From the NCBI RefSeq assembly GCF_003259365.1, contig NZ_QLLY01000009.1:187259-251258 (forward strand): DNA of 64,000 bases. Direction: 5' to 3'. A model generated the notes under the pieces. The model had not been told where the DNA came from and made no database searches. It saw only the letters and a program-made list of their open reading frames with translations. Numbering within the stretch: position 1 is the first letter of the stretch; the number at the start of each line of letters is the position of its first letter. This document shows, piece by piece, positions 39,123 to 48,334 of this stretch. The position numbers and the translations under genes were made by a program. Source of the DNA: Streptomyces sp. PsTaAH-137 (GTDB taxonomy: Bacteria > Actinomycetota > Actinomycetes > Streptomycetales > Streptomycetaceae).

Positions 39123-41915
39123 ATGAGTGCGCACAGGCAGTCCGACGACAGCGCACTGATCGGCCGCACGCGCGAGCGCGACCTGGTGGAGGCGATGCTC
39201 GACGCCCTGCCCGACGGCGGCCGGGTGCTGCGTCTCACCGGCGAACCGGGCTCGGGAAAGACCGCCCTCGTCCGGTTCGCGGCGCGAGCCGCGGCCCAGC
39301 GCGGCACACCGGTCCTGTCCGTGACCTGGGCCCCGGCCGAGCGAGACCTCGGGCACGCCGCCCTGCACGGGCTGCTCCACCCCGTGCTGCCCCACCTCGG
39401 CGACCTGCCGGGTTCCGAACGCGCCGCGCTGGCCTCGGCGTTCGGCGAAGCACCCGGCGAGCCGGAGCCTACGGTCCTGGCCCGCGCGGCACTCCGGCTC
39501 ATCACTCGCCTCCCGGGGCCCGTCCTCGTGTGCGTCGACGACCTCGACCGCCTCGACCCCGCCAGCCGGGACACCCTCCGGGCGATGACCCACCTGTGCC
39601 ACGACACCCGGGCCGGCATCCTCGTCACCGGACGCACCGCCGACGACCACCTCCCGGCGGACGCCCGCACCGTCGCCCTGCCGCCGTTCCCCGCCCGCCA
39701 CGCCCGCGACCTCGTCCGCCGCCGGGGCCGGGCCCGAGCCCACACCGAGGAAGAGCTCATCCTCGCCGTGGCCGGCGGCAACGCCCTGGCCCTCACCGAA
39801 CTGTCCCTCAGCGGCACCGGCCTGCCGGAAGCCGCCGGGTTCGGCATGCTGCCCGCGACCCCGCGCCTGGCCGACGCCTTCGCCGACGATCTGCGCGGAC
39901 TGTCGGCCGAGGGCGACTCCGTCCTCCTCACCGCGGCACTGAGCACGTCCACGCTCGTCCGGGAGATCCTCGACGCGAGCGCCCGCCTGCTGGGCGACGC
40001 GGAGCATGCGCGAGCAGGTCTCGACGAAGTGCTGGCGCGTGGCCTCATCGCCGCGGAACCCGCGGAAACGGGGGCACCCGCGGAACCCGCCGAAAAGGTG
40101 GCACCCGCGGCGCCCGCAGAAACGGTGGCGCCTGCCGGACACTCCCACCTCCGGTTCACGCAGCCCCTGCTCCGCATCGCCGCCCTCCACCGCGTGCCCG
40201 CCACCCGCCGCATGACCGCGCACGCCGCGCTCGGCCACAGCATCACCGATCCCACCCGGGCCGCCTGGCACGCGGCCCAGTGCGCGACCGGCACCGACGA
40301 GGAACTCGCCCGGCGCGTAGAGGCATTGGCCGCGGGACCCCGGCCGGACACCAGCCTGCTGGTCGCGCTCGCCGCGCTGGAGACCGCCGCGCGGCTCTCC
40401 CCGGACCCCGAGCGCCGGGCGGGCCGACTGCTGCGCGCCGCCGAACTGGCCTGCCACTACGGCCTCGGCGACCAGGCCCGGCAGTACGCCCGCGGCATCG
40501 ACCCCGCCGAACTCGGCGACCTCGGCCGGGCCATGCTCCTGTGGCTCCACGACCTCCTGCCCGGCAACCCCCCGGTGGGCGCCGAACGGATCGGCCAACT
40601 CTGCGCCGCCGCCCGCTCGGTCGCCGCCGGACATCCGGCACTCGCCCGGAAACTCCTGCACGCGGCCGCGGGCCGCTGCTGGTGGGAACAGGCCGCCGCT
40701 CCCGAACGCGAGATGGTCGTCGCCACCTTGAAGGAACTGCGCACCTCACCCTGGCAGCCGCGCGAACTCGCCGCCCTCGCCCTCACCGACCCGCTCTCGA
40801 TCAGCCACACACCCCTGCGCGTCGCGGAACCGCCCACCCCCGACGAACAGCTCATCCTCGGCCAGGTCGCCCACCTCACCGGCGACCTCGAACGCGCCGG
40901 TCAACTCCTCGAAGCCGCCGAACGGGCTGCCCGGGCCACCGGACGCCACGGACGACTCCCGCACATACTCGGCGCACGAGCCCTCGGCGAGATCTGGCGA
41001 GGCACCCAGTGGAAGACCGCGCACACCATGGCCGACGAGGCCCGCACCATCGCCACCCGGCTGCGCCTCGACAACTACGGGGCCCGCGCCACCGGCGCCC
41101 TCGGCCTCATCGAAGCGCTCCAGGGCCACCACGACAAGGCGCTGGAACGCGCGGCCGCCATCGAGGGGGCCTCCCGACACCTCGGCCAGGGCCAGCACCT
41201 CAACCTCGCCACCCTCACCCGCGTACTGACCGCCTCCGGATCCGGACGCTACGCCGACGCCTACACCCAACTGCGGTCCTCGTTCACCCAACTGACCACG
41301 CCGTACTCGTTCCAGCAGTTCTGGGGCCTGGCCTTCTTCGTCGAAGCCGCCCTGCCCGCAGGCGAGGCCGAGGACGCCAGAACCGTCGTCAAGGAGATCG
41401 CCGACCGCACCAGCGGCGGGCGGGCACCCCTGCTCCGGCAGATCCTCGCCTACGCCGACGCGGCCCTCGCGCCGGACGAGGAGGCGGAAGCCCGCTACCG
41501 TGCGGCCCTCGACGGCGACATCGACCGATGGCCCCTCCTGCACGCCATGACCCGCCTGAGCCACGGCGTGTGGCTCAGGCGCCGTCGCCGCGTCGTCGAA
41601 TCCCGCGCGCCCCTCACCGCCGCCGAGTCCCTCTTCCGGTCGCTCGGCGCCACCTCCCGGGCCGACCTCGCCGCCTCGGAACTGCGCGCCGCGGGCCGCA
41701 CCGACAGCGCGCCCGACCAGGACAGCCCGGCCGCGGCACTCTCCCCGCAACAGCTCACGATCGCCCGCCTGGCCGCCGACGGCCTGACCAACCGCGCCAT
41801 CGGGGAGCAACTCCACCTGTCGGCCCGCACGGTGGCCTCACACCTCTACCAGATCTTCCCCAAGCTGGGCGTCAACTCCCGCGCCCAGCTCGCACAGCGA
41901 ACGGACCTGCGCTGA
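39123..41915 (+). CDS. LAL-type transcriptional regulator 2
   Basis: 930 residues from ATG at 39123 after GGGGAGGA. The Walker A is GEPGSGKTA (about residues 40-48) and the Walker B-like LVCVDDLDRLD. A long helical repeat region follows and the C-terminal LuxR domain is LSPQQLTIARLAADGLTNRAIGEQLHLSARTVASHLYQIFPKLGV. An unusual low-complexity linker of repeated (E)PAE/VAPA units sits near residues 312-338. The stop codon is part of the terminator stem. Convergent with LAL3. Confidence 0.93.
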   Translation: MSAHRQSDDSALIGRTRERDLVEAMLDALPDGGRVLRLTGEPGSGKTALVRFAARAAAQRGTPVLSVTWAPAERDLGHAALHGLLHPVLPHLGDLPGSERAALASAFGEAPGEPEPTVLARAALRLITRLPGPVLVCVDDLDRLDPASRDTLRAMTHLCHDTRAGILVTGRTADDHLPADARTVALPPFPARHARDLVRRRGRARAHTEEELILAVAGGNALALTELSLSGTGLPEAAGFGMLPATPRLADAFADDLRGLSAEGDSVLLTAALSTSTLVREILDASARLLGDAEHARAGLDEVLARGLIAAEPAETGAPAEPAEKVAPAAPAETVAPAGHSHLRFTQPLLRIAALHRVPATRRMTAHAALGHSITDPTRAAWHAAQCATGTDEELARRVEALAAGPRPDTSLLVALAALETAARLSPDPERRAGRLLRAAELACHYGLGDQARQYARGIDPAELGDLGRAMLLWLHDLLPGNPPVGAERIGQLCAAARSVAAGHPALARKLLHAAAGRCWWEQAAAPEREMVVATLKELRTSPWQPRELAALALTDPLSISHTPLRVAEPPTPDEQLILGQVAHLTGDLERAGQLLEAAERAARATGRHGRLPHILGARALGEIWRGTQWKTAHTMADEARTIATRLRLDNYGARATGALGLIEALQGHHDKALERAAAIEGASRHLGQGQHLNLATLTRVLTASGSGRYADAYTQLRSSFTQLTTPYSFQQFWGLAFFVEAALPAGEAEDARTVVKEIADRTSGGRAPLLRQILAYADAALAPDEEAEARYRAALDGDIDRWPLLHAMTRLSHGVWLRRRRRVVESRAPLTAAESLFRSLGATSRADLAASELRAAGRTDSAPDQDSPAAALSPQQLTIARLAADGLTNRAIGEQLHLSARTVASHLYQIFPKLGVNSRAQLAQRTDLR
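40060..40139 (+). repeat. Degenerate in-gene repeat in LAL2
   Basis: Roughly 24-30-bp imperfect repeats encode (E)PAE-T/K-G/V-APA units, an Ala/Pro/Glu linker between the ATPase and the helical region. Such tracts expand and contract by slippage. Confidence 0.6.
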
Positions 41916-41946
41916 TCCTCGTACAGAGACGTCCGTACGAGGATCA
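41913..41946. terminator. Bidirectional terminator between LAL2 and LAL3
   Basis: The perfect 12-bp stem TGATCCTCGTAC/GTACGAGGATCA has a 10-base loop and begins at the LAL2 stop codon itself. Confidence 0.8.
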
Positions 41947-41993
41947 GGCGTCCAGGACCGGCCGCGACACCCCGGCCGTGGGCCGCTGCCGAC

Positions 41994-44795
41994 TCACGCC
42001 CCGGCGCGCTCGTCGGACGACCTCAGCACGCCCGACAGCTGGGCCCGCACGGTCACCCCGAGCCGGGGGAAGATCCGGTACAGGTAGGCGCCGATCGTGC
42101 GCGGGGAGAGGCCCAGCTCCTCGCCGATCTGCCGGTTGGACAGGCCCCGCGCCGCGAGCCGGGCGATCCGCAGCTCCTGCGCGCTGAGCAGCCCGGCCGC
42201 CGGAGCGGGGCGCCCGCCGCCCGCCGTGGACGCATCCGTCCGCTGCCCCGAAGCCCGTAGCTCCTCGGTGATGCGCGTGACCCGGGCCTCGGCGCCCATC
42301 ATGGCGAACGTGGCCGCCGCCTGACGCAGCGTCACACGGGAATCGGTGAACTCGTGCTGCCGCCGCAGCCATCGCCCGTGCGCCAGCCGCAGCGACGCCT
42401 CCAGGAACGGCCGGTGCGCCAGGTCCATGCGGAAGGCCCGTTCGTACAGCTCCGCCGCATGTCCGTCGTCCGCCAGGATCGCCTGCGCCACGGCGAGTTC
42501 GACCGCGACGAGCGGGGCCCGCTCCGGGCCCAGGTCCCGTTCCAGGGACAGCAGACGGGCGCGTGCCGTCCCGGCCGCGTTCACCGCGACCGCCGCCTCC
42601 GCGAACACCACGAGGGCGAACAGCGCCGGGGTGCAGCGTGCGGGATCGGCCAGGAGACGCGTGAGAGTGGCGTGACCGGCCGCCACGTCGCCGCTCTCGA
42701 CCTGCGCCCATCCGGTGCCGACGGCGACGATCTCGTCCAGCGCGCTCACCGGCCCCCGCCCCGAGGCGAGGGCACCGGCGTCGACCGGCTCCGGCAGCGT
42801 GCCCGTCCGCAGCGCGCGCGTCAGGCGTTCGAGGATCTCCGCCGCGGCCCTGTCGTCGCTCAGCGCTCGCCGCTCCGCCTCCTCGCGCGACCGGCGGAAC
42901 GCGGTCTCGGCCTGCCCCCAGTCACCCGTCACCAGGTGTGCGAGCCCTTGCCAGAGCACGGCGGCGGGCAGCCGGTCGGGCACGTCGTGGAACAGACACA
43001 GCCGCTCCGCCTGCCGGTGCAGATCCAGCGCTTCGAGCGGCGCTCCGGCCCGCAGCGCCGCCTCTCCCAGCCGTTCGAGATCGCGGATGGCAACGATGTC
43101 AGGGCCCCTGGAGGCCAGCCGTGCGAGGACCGTGGCGGCGCGGCGGACCGGCGCCGCGCTGGCCATGGCGTGCAGCAGACGCGGATCGCGGGCCACGTCC
43201 GACGGCAGCGCGTCGAGGTAGGCGAGGAGCGCGTCCGCGCGTTCCCGGTCGTCGGTGAGCAGCGGTGCGACGAGGTGGGCGAGCTCCAGCGCGCTGTCCG
43301 TCTCGGTCGCACCCACCGGTCTGGGCCAGCCGGCCGGGTCGGCCGTCGGGCCGCCGCCGTCGAGCCGCGTCAGGGTCTCGGCGTACAGGGAGCCGAGCGG
43401 TCCGAGGGGCCGGTCGAGCGCGTGGCGCGCCAGCGACCGGGAGGTGCGTGCCCACCCGGCGCCCCGGGCGAGCTGGGCGGCCCGCAGCAGGCAGCGCCCC
43501 TGGTCGTCCGGCGCGCTGTACAGAGCGGCCGCCCGGCGCAGCAGGCGCAGCGCCATGGCCGGTTCGTTCTGTCGCAGGGCCGAGCGGTGGACGTCCTCCA
43601 GACGGGCGGCGAGTCGTGGGTCGTGGCCCGTCACGGACTGGGACAGATGCCAGAGTTGCCGCACGGAATCCCGGGTGAGTTCCGCGGCGAGCGCCGCGTG
43701 CGCGCGACGGCAGTGCCGGCGGCCGGTGCCGTGCGCGACGGCGCCGGCCACCGCGGGATGGCCGAACTCCAAGCGCATCCCGTCGAAGACGACGAGTCCC
43801 TGGCGCTCGGCGGGCTCCACCACGGACAGGCTGAGCGCGTCGCCGCCGCGCATCCGGGAGGTCGCCGACAGCAGCAGCGGGATGTCCGCCGCCGGATGCA
43901 GCGCCGCCACCAGGAGCAGATCGCGCGTCGCCGACGGAAGTGTTGCCGCCCCGGGAGCCAGCGCGGCCGCCAGCCGGTCGGAGGACGCGGGCAGATGGGG
44001 AACGGAGTCGTCGGAGCGGGCGGGAAGTTCGAGGAGCGCCAGGGGATTCCCGGCCGCCCGCGCCAGCAGGTCCCGTACGGCCTGCGGATCGTGCCCGGGG
44101 CGCCGCGCCGCCAGCAGCGCGGCGGACTCGGCCGGGGTCATGGGCCCCAGGGACAGCACCGGGAGCCCTGCCGGAGGCGGGGAGCTCGTGGGATGGGCAC
44201 GGGTTGTCATCAGCAGCCCCAGGGGATGCCCGGCGGCGCGGCGGGCGACGAACGTGAGCACGTCGGCGCTGGGGGAGTCCAGCGCGTCCCAGTCGTCGAC
44301 CGCGATCAGCAGCGGCCGCACGGCGCTGACCGACTCCAGCACCTTGAGCACGGTGAACGGCAGCCGGTCCCGGTCCCGCCGAGCGGGCACACCGTCGACC
44401 AGCAGCGCCTCCAGGGCCGCCAGGTGCCCGCTGTCCGACGGCAGACGCGCGTCACCGAGCAGGGGCCAGAGCATCCGCAGCAGACCCGACAGATCCGACG
44501 GGGTGCCGCCGCGCACACCCGCGCAGCGCAGCACGGACATCCCCGCGGCCGTCCCCAGCGCGACGCCCGCCTCCAGCAGCTCGGACTTGCCCGACCCCGC
44601 CGCACCCCGGATCACGCGGGCCGCCCCGGCGGACGACGCGTCCCGCACGAACGTCCGCAGCAGCGCCAGATGCGCGTCGCGGCCGACGAGCCGGGCGGGC
44701 TCCGCCGGGTCGTGGTCCGCCGCGCCGACGGGCCGCAGGGTACGGCGGCCGCACTCCGGCCCCGCTGCGGACAAGGTGTCGATCCGGGTGTTCAT
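41994..44795 (-). CDS. LAL-type transcriptional regulator 3
   Basis: 933 residues from ATG at 44795 (GGGAGC upstream). The Walker A is GAAGSGKSE and the Walker B-like LLIAVDDWDALD, a helical region follows, and the C-terminal LuxR domain is LSAQELRIARLAARGLSNRQIGEELGLSPRTIGAYLYRIFPRLGV. Tail-to-tail with LAL2, which it resembles in layout but not closely in sequence, so recent duplication is unlikely. Target genes unknown. Confidence 0.93.
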   Translation of the reverse strand: MNTRIDTLSAAGPECGRRTLRPVGAADHDPAEPARLVGRDAHLALLRTFVRDASSAGAARVIRGAAGSGKSELLEAGVALGTAAGMSVLRCAGVRGGTPSDLSGLLRMLWPLLGDARLPSDSGHLAALEALLVDGVPARRDRDRLPFTVLKVLESVSAVRPLLIAVDDWDALDSPSADVLTFVARRAAGHPLGLLMTTRAHPTSSPPPAGLPVLSLGPMTPAESAALLAARRPGHDPQAVRDLLARAAGNPLALLELPARSDDSVPHLPASSDRLAAALAPGAATLPSATRDLLLVAALHPAADIPLLLSATSRMRGGDALSLSVVEPAERQGLVVFDGMRLEFGHPAVAGAVAHGTGRRHCRRAHAALAAELTRDSVRQLWHLSQSVTGHDPRLAARLEDVHRSALRQNEPAMALRLLRRAAALYSAPDDQGRCLLRAAQLARGAGWARTSRSLARHALDRPLGPLGSLYAETLTRLDGGGPTADPAGWPRPVGATETDSALELAHLVAPLLTDDRERADALLAYLDALPSDVARDPRLLHAMASAAPVRRAATVLARLASRGPDIVAIRDLERLGEAALRAGAPLEALDLHRQAERLCLFHDVPDRLPAAVLWQGLAHLVTGDWGQAETAFRRSREEAERRALSDDRAAAEILERLTRALRTGTLPEPVDAGALASGRGPVSALDEIVAVGTGWAQVESGDVAAGHATLTRLLADPARCTPALFALVVFAEAAVAVNAAGTARARLLSLERDLGPERAPLVAVELAVAQAILADDGHAAELYERAFRMDLAHRPFLEASLRLAHGRWLRRQHEFTDSRVTLRQAAATFAMMGAEARVTRITEELRASGQRTDASTAGGGRPAPAAGLLSAQELRIARLAARGLSNRQIGEELGLSPRTIGAYLYRIFPRLGVTVRAQLSGVLRSSDERAGA

Positions 44796-44939
44796 GGGCG
44801 CTCCCTGTTCCAGGACACCGAGAACTCCCGACCGCACACGGGGAGCCCTCTCGTCGTGGTTCCCATCCCACCCGATGGGGGCGCGCGGCAACAGGCAGTT
44901 CGCATGCAGCTTGCCCAGCGCGCCCCGGCCCTGCGCGGG

Positions 44940-45848
44940 TCAGTCGGCGCTCTGCCGCTCCTCCAGGGTGAGCTCGGCCGTGAACTGCGCACCGGCGAGC
45001 AGCGCCAGATTGGACAGCCACAGCCAGATCAGGAAGACCACGGCACCGGCGAGGGAGCCGTAGAGCCTGCTGTACGTGCTCAGCGCGGACGCGTAGAGGG
45101 CGAACCCGGCGGAGACGACGAGCCACAGGGCCGAGGCCAGAATGCCGCCGGGGATGCTGTGGGCGCGCACCCGCGCCGCCACCGGGCCGGTGTGGAAGAC
45201 GATGACGACCAGCAGGGCGACCACCCCGAGCAGCACCGGCCAGCGCAGCAGACTCCAGGCCCAGGAGACCTCGGTGCCGAACCCGAGCGTGCGGCCGAGC
45301 CCCTCGGCGACGGGCCCGGTCAGCAGCAGCACGAGGGAGCTCAGCACCAGCAGGCCGAGCAGCGCCAGAGCGGTGATCAGGATGCGGTGGGCCTTGTGCC
45401 AGGGCGAACGGCTGTCCGCCACCCGGTGCATACGGTGCAGGGCGCGGCGGAACACCGCGAGGTAGCTGGACGCGGACCACAGCCCGCTCACCAGACCGGC
45501 GATCAGCAGGGTCCACGCGGCCGTGCCGCCCTTGAGCGTCCGGGACAGCACGTCGTGGAGCTGCGTGCCCGACTCCGCCGGAGCGTAGGCGGTCACATGG
45601 GCGACGAAGGCCTCCGCCGTGCCCGGACTGATCAGGCTGAACCCGATGGCGGTGACCAGCAGCGAGGGCAGCACGGCGAGGATCGCGTAATAGGTGAGGG
45701 CGGCCGCGTAGTCCGACACGTCGTCGCGCCACATCGACAGGGGAGTGCGGCGCAGGGCGACGCGCCACTCCGGGGGAACGCGGGCGGCCCGCCATCTCGC
45801 GGTGAACGAGCGGGGACGGGCAGCGGGGGCGTGGGGTTCAGCGGACAT
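44940..45848 (-). CDS. YihY/BrkB family inner-membrane protein
   Basis: 302 residues with six hydrophobic segments. The BrkB-like pattern starts VALRRTPLSMWRDDVSDYAAALTYYAILAVLPSLLVTAIGFSLI and includes GLVSGLWSASSYLAVFRRALHRMHRV. The family was named from virulence factors and misassigned as RNase BN; its role is unknown but membrane-linked. Last gene of the minus-strand Asp23/AmaP operon, overlapping the upstream gene by 11 bp. Confidence 0.88.
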   Translation of the reverse strand: MSAEPHAPAARPRSFTARWRAARVPPEWRVALRRTPLSMWRDDVSDYAAALTYYAILAVLPSLLVTAIGFSLISPGTAEAFVAHVTAYAPAESGTQLHDVLSRTLKGGTAAWTLLIAGLVSGLWSASSYLAVFRRALHRMHRVADSRSPWHKAHRILITALALLGLLVLSSLVLLLTGPVAEGLGRTLGFGTEVSWAWSLLRWPVLLGVVALLVVIVFHTGPVAARVRAHSIPGGILASALWLVVSAGFALYASALSTYSRLYGSLAGAVVFLIWLWLSNLALLAGAQFTAELTLEERQSAD

Positions 45849-46419
45849 GAGGCCTTCGGTGAGAGCGGCTGGTGAACCGGATGTGCATCCGGAGACGGTA
45901 CGGGCTGAGCACGCCCTCCGTGTCGTGCGCGAGCCCGGTCAGGGCAGGCAGCACGGTGTGCGGAGAGGTGTCCTCCCGAAGTCGTACCCGCAGAACGACA
46001 TCCAACCGCTGCCGCCGCACCCGGGTGTGTGCCCGGCAGCCCGCGACCCCGTCGACGGACGTCGCCCCGCGCACGAGGGCGTCCTCCAGCGCCCGGGCCC
46101 GCAGGCCGCTGCGCGGCGCGGACAGCGGCACGAGGCGGCGGAATCCGCTGCGCAGATGGCGTACGCACACGGAGGCGAGCAGCAGCGTCGCCACGATCGA
46201 CACCGTCATGACGGTCGGCGTCCACCAGCCCTGCTCGCGCAGCGTGGTGAGCCGGCCGGCCGGCACGAGCGGGGCGTGCGGACCGGGGATGCTCCATCGT
46301 CCCGGCAGATCGGGGGCCCATGCCGCCCCGCCCGCCGACAGCCGGGCGGCCGCCGCGAGCAGCACCGCGCCGAGCACGGCGAGGGCGAGCCGGTTGAGGA
46401 TCGTACGGCTACGAGGCAT
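45838..46419 (-). CDS. AmaP-like membrane anchor / DUF6286-type protein
   Basis: 193 residues with two membrane segments (LNRLALAVLGAVLLAAAARL and TVMTVSIVATLLLASVCVRHL) and a cytoplasmic C-terminal domain of alternating strands (RQRLDVVLRVRLREDTSPHTVL). This is the layout of AmaP, which anchors Asp23 to the membrane in Firmicutes. Overlaps both operon neighbours by 11 bp. Confidence 0.75.
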   Translation of the reverse strand: MPRSRTILNRLALAVLGAVLLAAAARLSAGGAAWAPDLPGRWSIPGPHAPLVPAGRLTTLREQGWWTPTVMTVSIVATLLLASVCVRHLRSGFRRLVPLSAPRSGLRARALEDALVRGATSVDGVAGCRAHTRVRRQRLDVVLRVRLREDTSPHTVLPALTGLAHDTEGVLSPYRLRMHIRFTSRSHRRPHVR

Positions 46420-47350
46420 CGGCTGACGTCTCCTTCGTTGTGCGGTCCGCGGGCTCCCAGGAGTCGTCCGGCCGGACCCGGACCCGGAGTTTCAAGGGGC
46501 GCCGCAGGGCACAGGAGTCCAGCACACCGCGCGCCGCCTCCCGCACCCCGTCCCGCGCCGTGTCCCGCGGGCCGAAGGCGAGCCGGGCCCGGACCGTGGC
46601 ACGCCGACGCCCCACCCGGACCCGCACCGGCCCGATGCCCGGCACGTCGCCCACCGCGTCGCGCACCAGGAGCGCGACCGCCGCCCGGTCCACGGCCGCC
46701 CGCACCCGAGGATCGGACGAGGAGACGGTGAGCAGCCCCCGACGGCCCGGGGCGAGCGCCAGGACGACCATGCCGAGGCCGAGCACGGCGAGCAGACCGG
46801 CCACCACGCGCACGGCCGGATCGGCGGAGCCGTGCCCCGTCAGCCAGTGCACGGACTCGGTGCGCCACGGCGCGGCGGGACGGTGCGCGAGGTGCACCAG
46901 GACGAGGTCGAGCGCGAGGGCGCCGCAGAGCACGGTGAGGACCAGCGTGAGCAAGCCCGCCGGCAGCCTGCGCGGCGACCACCACCGCAGCGGCATCCGG
47001 CCGGCGGGCACCGGCGTGTCGGACACCGGGGCGCTCCACCCGGGCCGCGCGGGGAGCAGGGCGGTGACCCCCACGCGCGGGGCGTCGACGTGCAGGCCCG
47101 TCAACTCCCGTGTGCGGTCCGAGACATGGGACTGCAACCGGCGGACCGTGTCGGACAGGGACGCCTGGCAGGGGAGGGCGACCTCCAGCGCCACGTCCGC
47201 GCGCCGTCCGCGTACCGTCGCCGTTCCCCTCGCCGTGTCCTTGGCGGGACGGATGCCCGTCGGCGCCGCCTCGACGGCGGCCCGCTCGGCGATCTTGCGT
47301 ACCGCCCGCTCGGACACGACGGTCGTGCCCCGCCCGGCGGCCGCGGTCAT
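46409..47350 (-). CDS. DUF6286 domain membrane protein with Asp23-like N-terminus
   Basis: 313 residues. The first about 100 residues (VVSERAVRKIAERAAVEA, DVALEVALPCQASLSDTVRRLQSHVSDRTRELTGLHVDAPRVGVTALL) look like an Asp23/Gls24 fold. Two membrane segments follow (LTLVLTVLCGALALDLVLVHL and VVAGLLAVLGLGMVVLAL), then a C-terminal domain similar to the previous protein's. It starts 4 bp inside the end of the small membrane protein gene. Probably a membrane-bound member of an Asp23 complex. Confidence 0.75.
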   Translation of the reverse strand: MTAAAGRGTTVVSERAVRKIAERAAVEAAPTGIRPAKDTARGTATVRGRRADVALEVALPCQASLSDTVRRLQSHVSDRTRELTGLHVDAPRVGVTALLPARPGWSAPVSDTPVPAGRMPLRWWSPRRLPAGLLTLVLTVLCGALALDLVLVHLAHRPAAPWRTESVHWLTGHGSADPAVRVVAGLLAVLGLGMVVLALAPGRRGLLTVSSSDPRVRAAVDRAAVALLVRDAVGDVPGIGPVRVRVGRRRATVRARLAFGPRDTARDGVREAARGVLDSCALRRPLKLRVRVRPDDSWEPADRTTKETSADAS

Positions 47351-47538
47351 CGACGGCTCCGCTCATAGGCGTCACGCAGGTCCTGGAGGCGGCCGCCGCC
47401 GTCGGCCCAGTGGCCCGCCGCGGCCCCGAGACCGCCGAGGGCGGCCACGAGCAGGAACGCCCCGAAGCCTCCGAAATATCCCGCGAAGGCCAGTGCCATG
47501 CCGACGGCCATCCCGATGAACGCCCTGCTCAACTGCAC
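47347..47538 (-). CDS. Small membrane protein of the Asp23 operon
   Basis: 63 residues from GTG at 47538. One or two hydrophobic segments (FIGMAVGMALAFAGYFGGFGAFLLVAALGGLGAAAGHW) are followed by a charged tail DLRDAYERSRR. It overlaps the next gene by 4 bp (ATGA) and follows asp23 by 72 bp. It could be an accessory subunit of the Asp23/AmaP complex. Confidence 0.75.
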   Translation of the reverse strand: MQLSRAFIGMAVGMALAFAGYFGGFGAFLLVAALGGLGAAAGHWADGGGRLQDLRDAYERSRR

Positions 47539-47610
47539 TTCCGTCCCCTCTCGCCCGGCGCTCTCACGCGCCGGGCACCGATCCGCCGACTGCTGTGCAC
47601 CGCGGACCGG

Positions 47611-48117
47611 TCACTCCACGCGGGAGTCCGCGACCGGGGCCTCGGCGTCGTCCTCGGGCAGGTGGACGTCGTTGATCGTCACGTTCACCTCGACGACCTC
47701 CAGGCCGGTGACGCGCTCCACCGCGGAGATGACGTTCTCGCGCACATCGCGCGCCACGTCCGTGATCGGGACGCCGTACTCCACGACGAGGTCCAGGTCG
47801 ATGGCGGTCTGCCGCTCGCCGACCTCGACCTTCACCCCGCGGCCGACGTTCGGACGGCCGCCCGGCACCCGGTCGCGCACCGCGCCGATGGTGCGCGACA
47901 GGCCCCCGCCCATGTCGTGCACACCGGGGATCTCGCGCGCCGCGATGCCCGCCACCTTCACCACGACGACATCCGCGATGGAGGTCCTGCCGCGGTCCGC
48001 GGCGGGCTGGTCGGCTCCGGTGGCACCACCGGAGACCGCCGTCGTCCGCACCGACGGCCCCGTGCGCACCGCCGGGACGTCCTTGGCTGCCGGCGCGCTC
48101 TGCGTGCTGGTGGTCAT
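47611..48117 (-). CDS. Asp23/Gls24 family envelope stress protein
   Basis: 168 residues from ATG at 48117. After a low-complexity N-terminal of about 55 residues comes the Asp23 domain: SIADVVVVKVAGIAAREIPGVHDMGGG, VGERQTAIDLDLVVEYGVPITDVARDVRENVISAVERVTGLEVVEVNVTINDVHL. Asp23 proteins form membrane-proximal assemblies involved in cell-wall stress responses. First gene of a five-gene minus-strand operon divergent from an ECF sigma operon. Confidence 0.9.
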   Translation of the reverse strand: MTTSTQSAPAAKDVPAVRTGPSVRTTAVSGGATGADQPAADRGRTSIADVVVVKVAGIAAREIPGVHDMGGGLSRTIGAVRDRVPGGRPNVGRGVKVEVGERQTAIDLDLVVEYGVPITDVARDVRENVISAVERVTGLEVVEVNVTINDVHLPEDDAEAPVADSRVE

Positions 48118-48334
48118 GATGTGGCCCTCTTCCTGTCGCGGATCACTGGCTGTTCGGTTGCGCTCGTTCCGATAGACCCGCCTGTGCCGCATCTGTGACG
48201 CGGTGGAACGAAGAATCTTTCTCCGCCGCGCCGGACGGAACCGGCGACCGGCGTCGGCCTGCCCGAAAATGCCGCGTAACAGAACGCCGCCCGGGTGTGT
48301 CCAACCAGCAGGACGAAACGAGAGGAGCCGCCCA
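48118..48334. promoter_or_regulatory. Divergent promoter region of the ECF/Asp23 module
   Basis: GGAAC, the typical -35 core of ECF promoters, occurs on the plus strand at 48205-48209 and on the minus strand at 48166-48170, facing both operons. Matching -10 elements are not clear. This would fit control of both operons by the sigma factor, as inference. Confidence 0.35.

Noticed and set aside
29675..44795. Antibiotic biosynthetic gene cluster around the LAL genes
   Set aside because: No PKS, NRPS, terpene or RiPP enzyme is present; intervening genes are small metabolic or regulatory genes.
42354..45875. 1173-codon plus-strand open frame
   Set aside because: Antisense to LAL3 and BrkB; Arg/Gln/Gly-rich shadow without domains.
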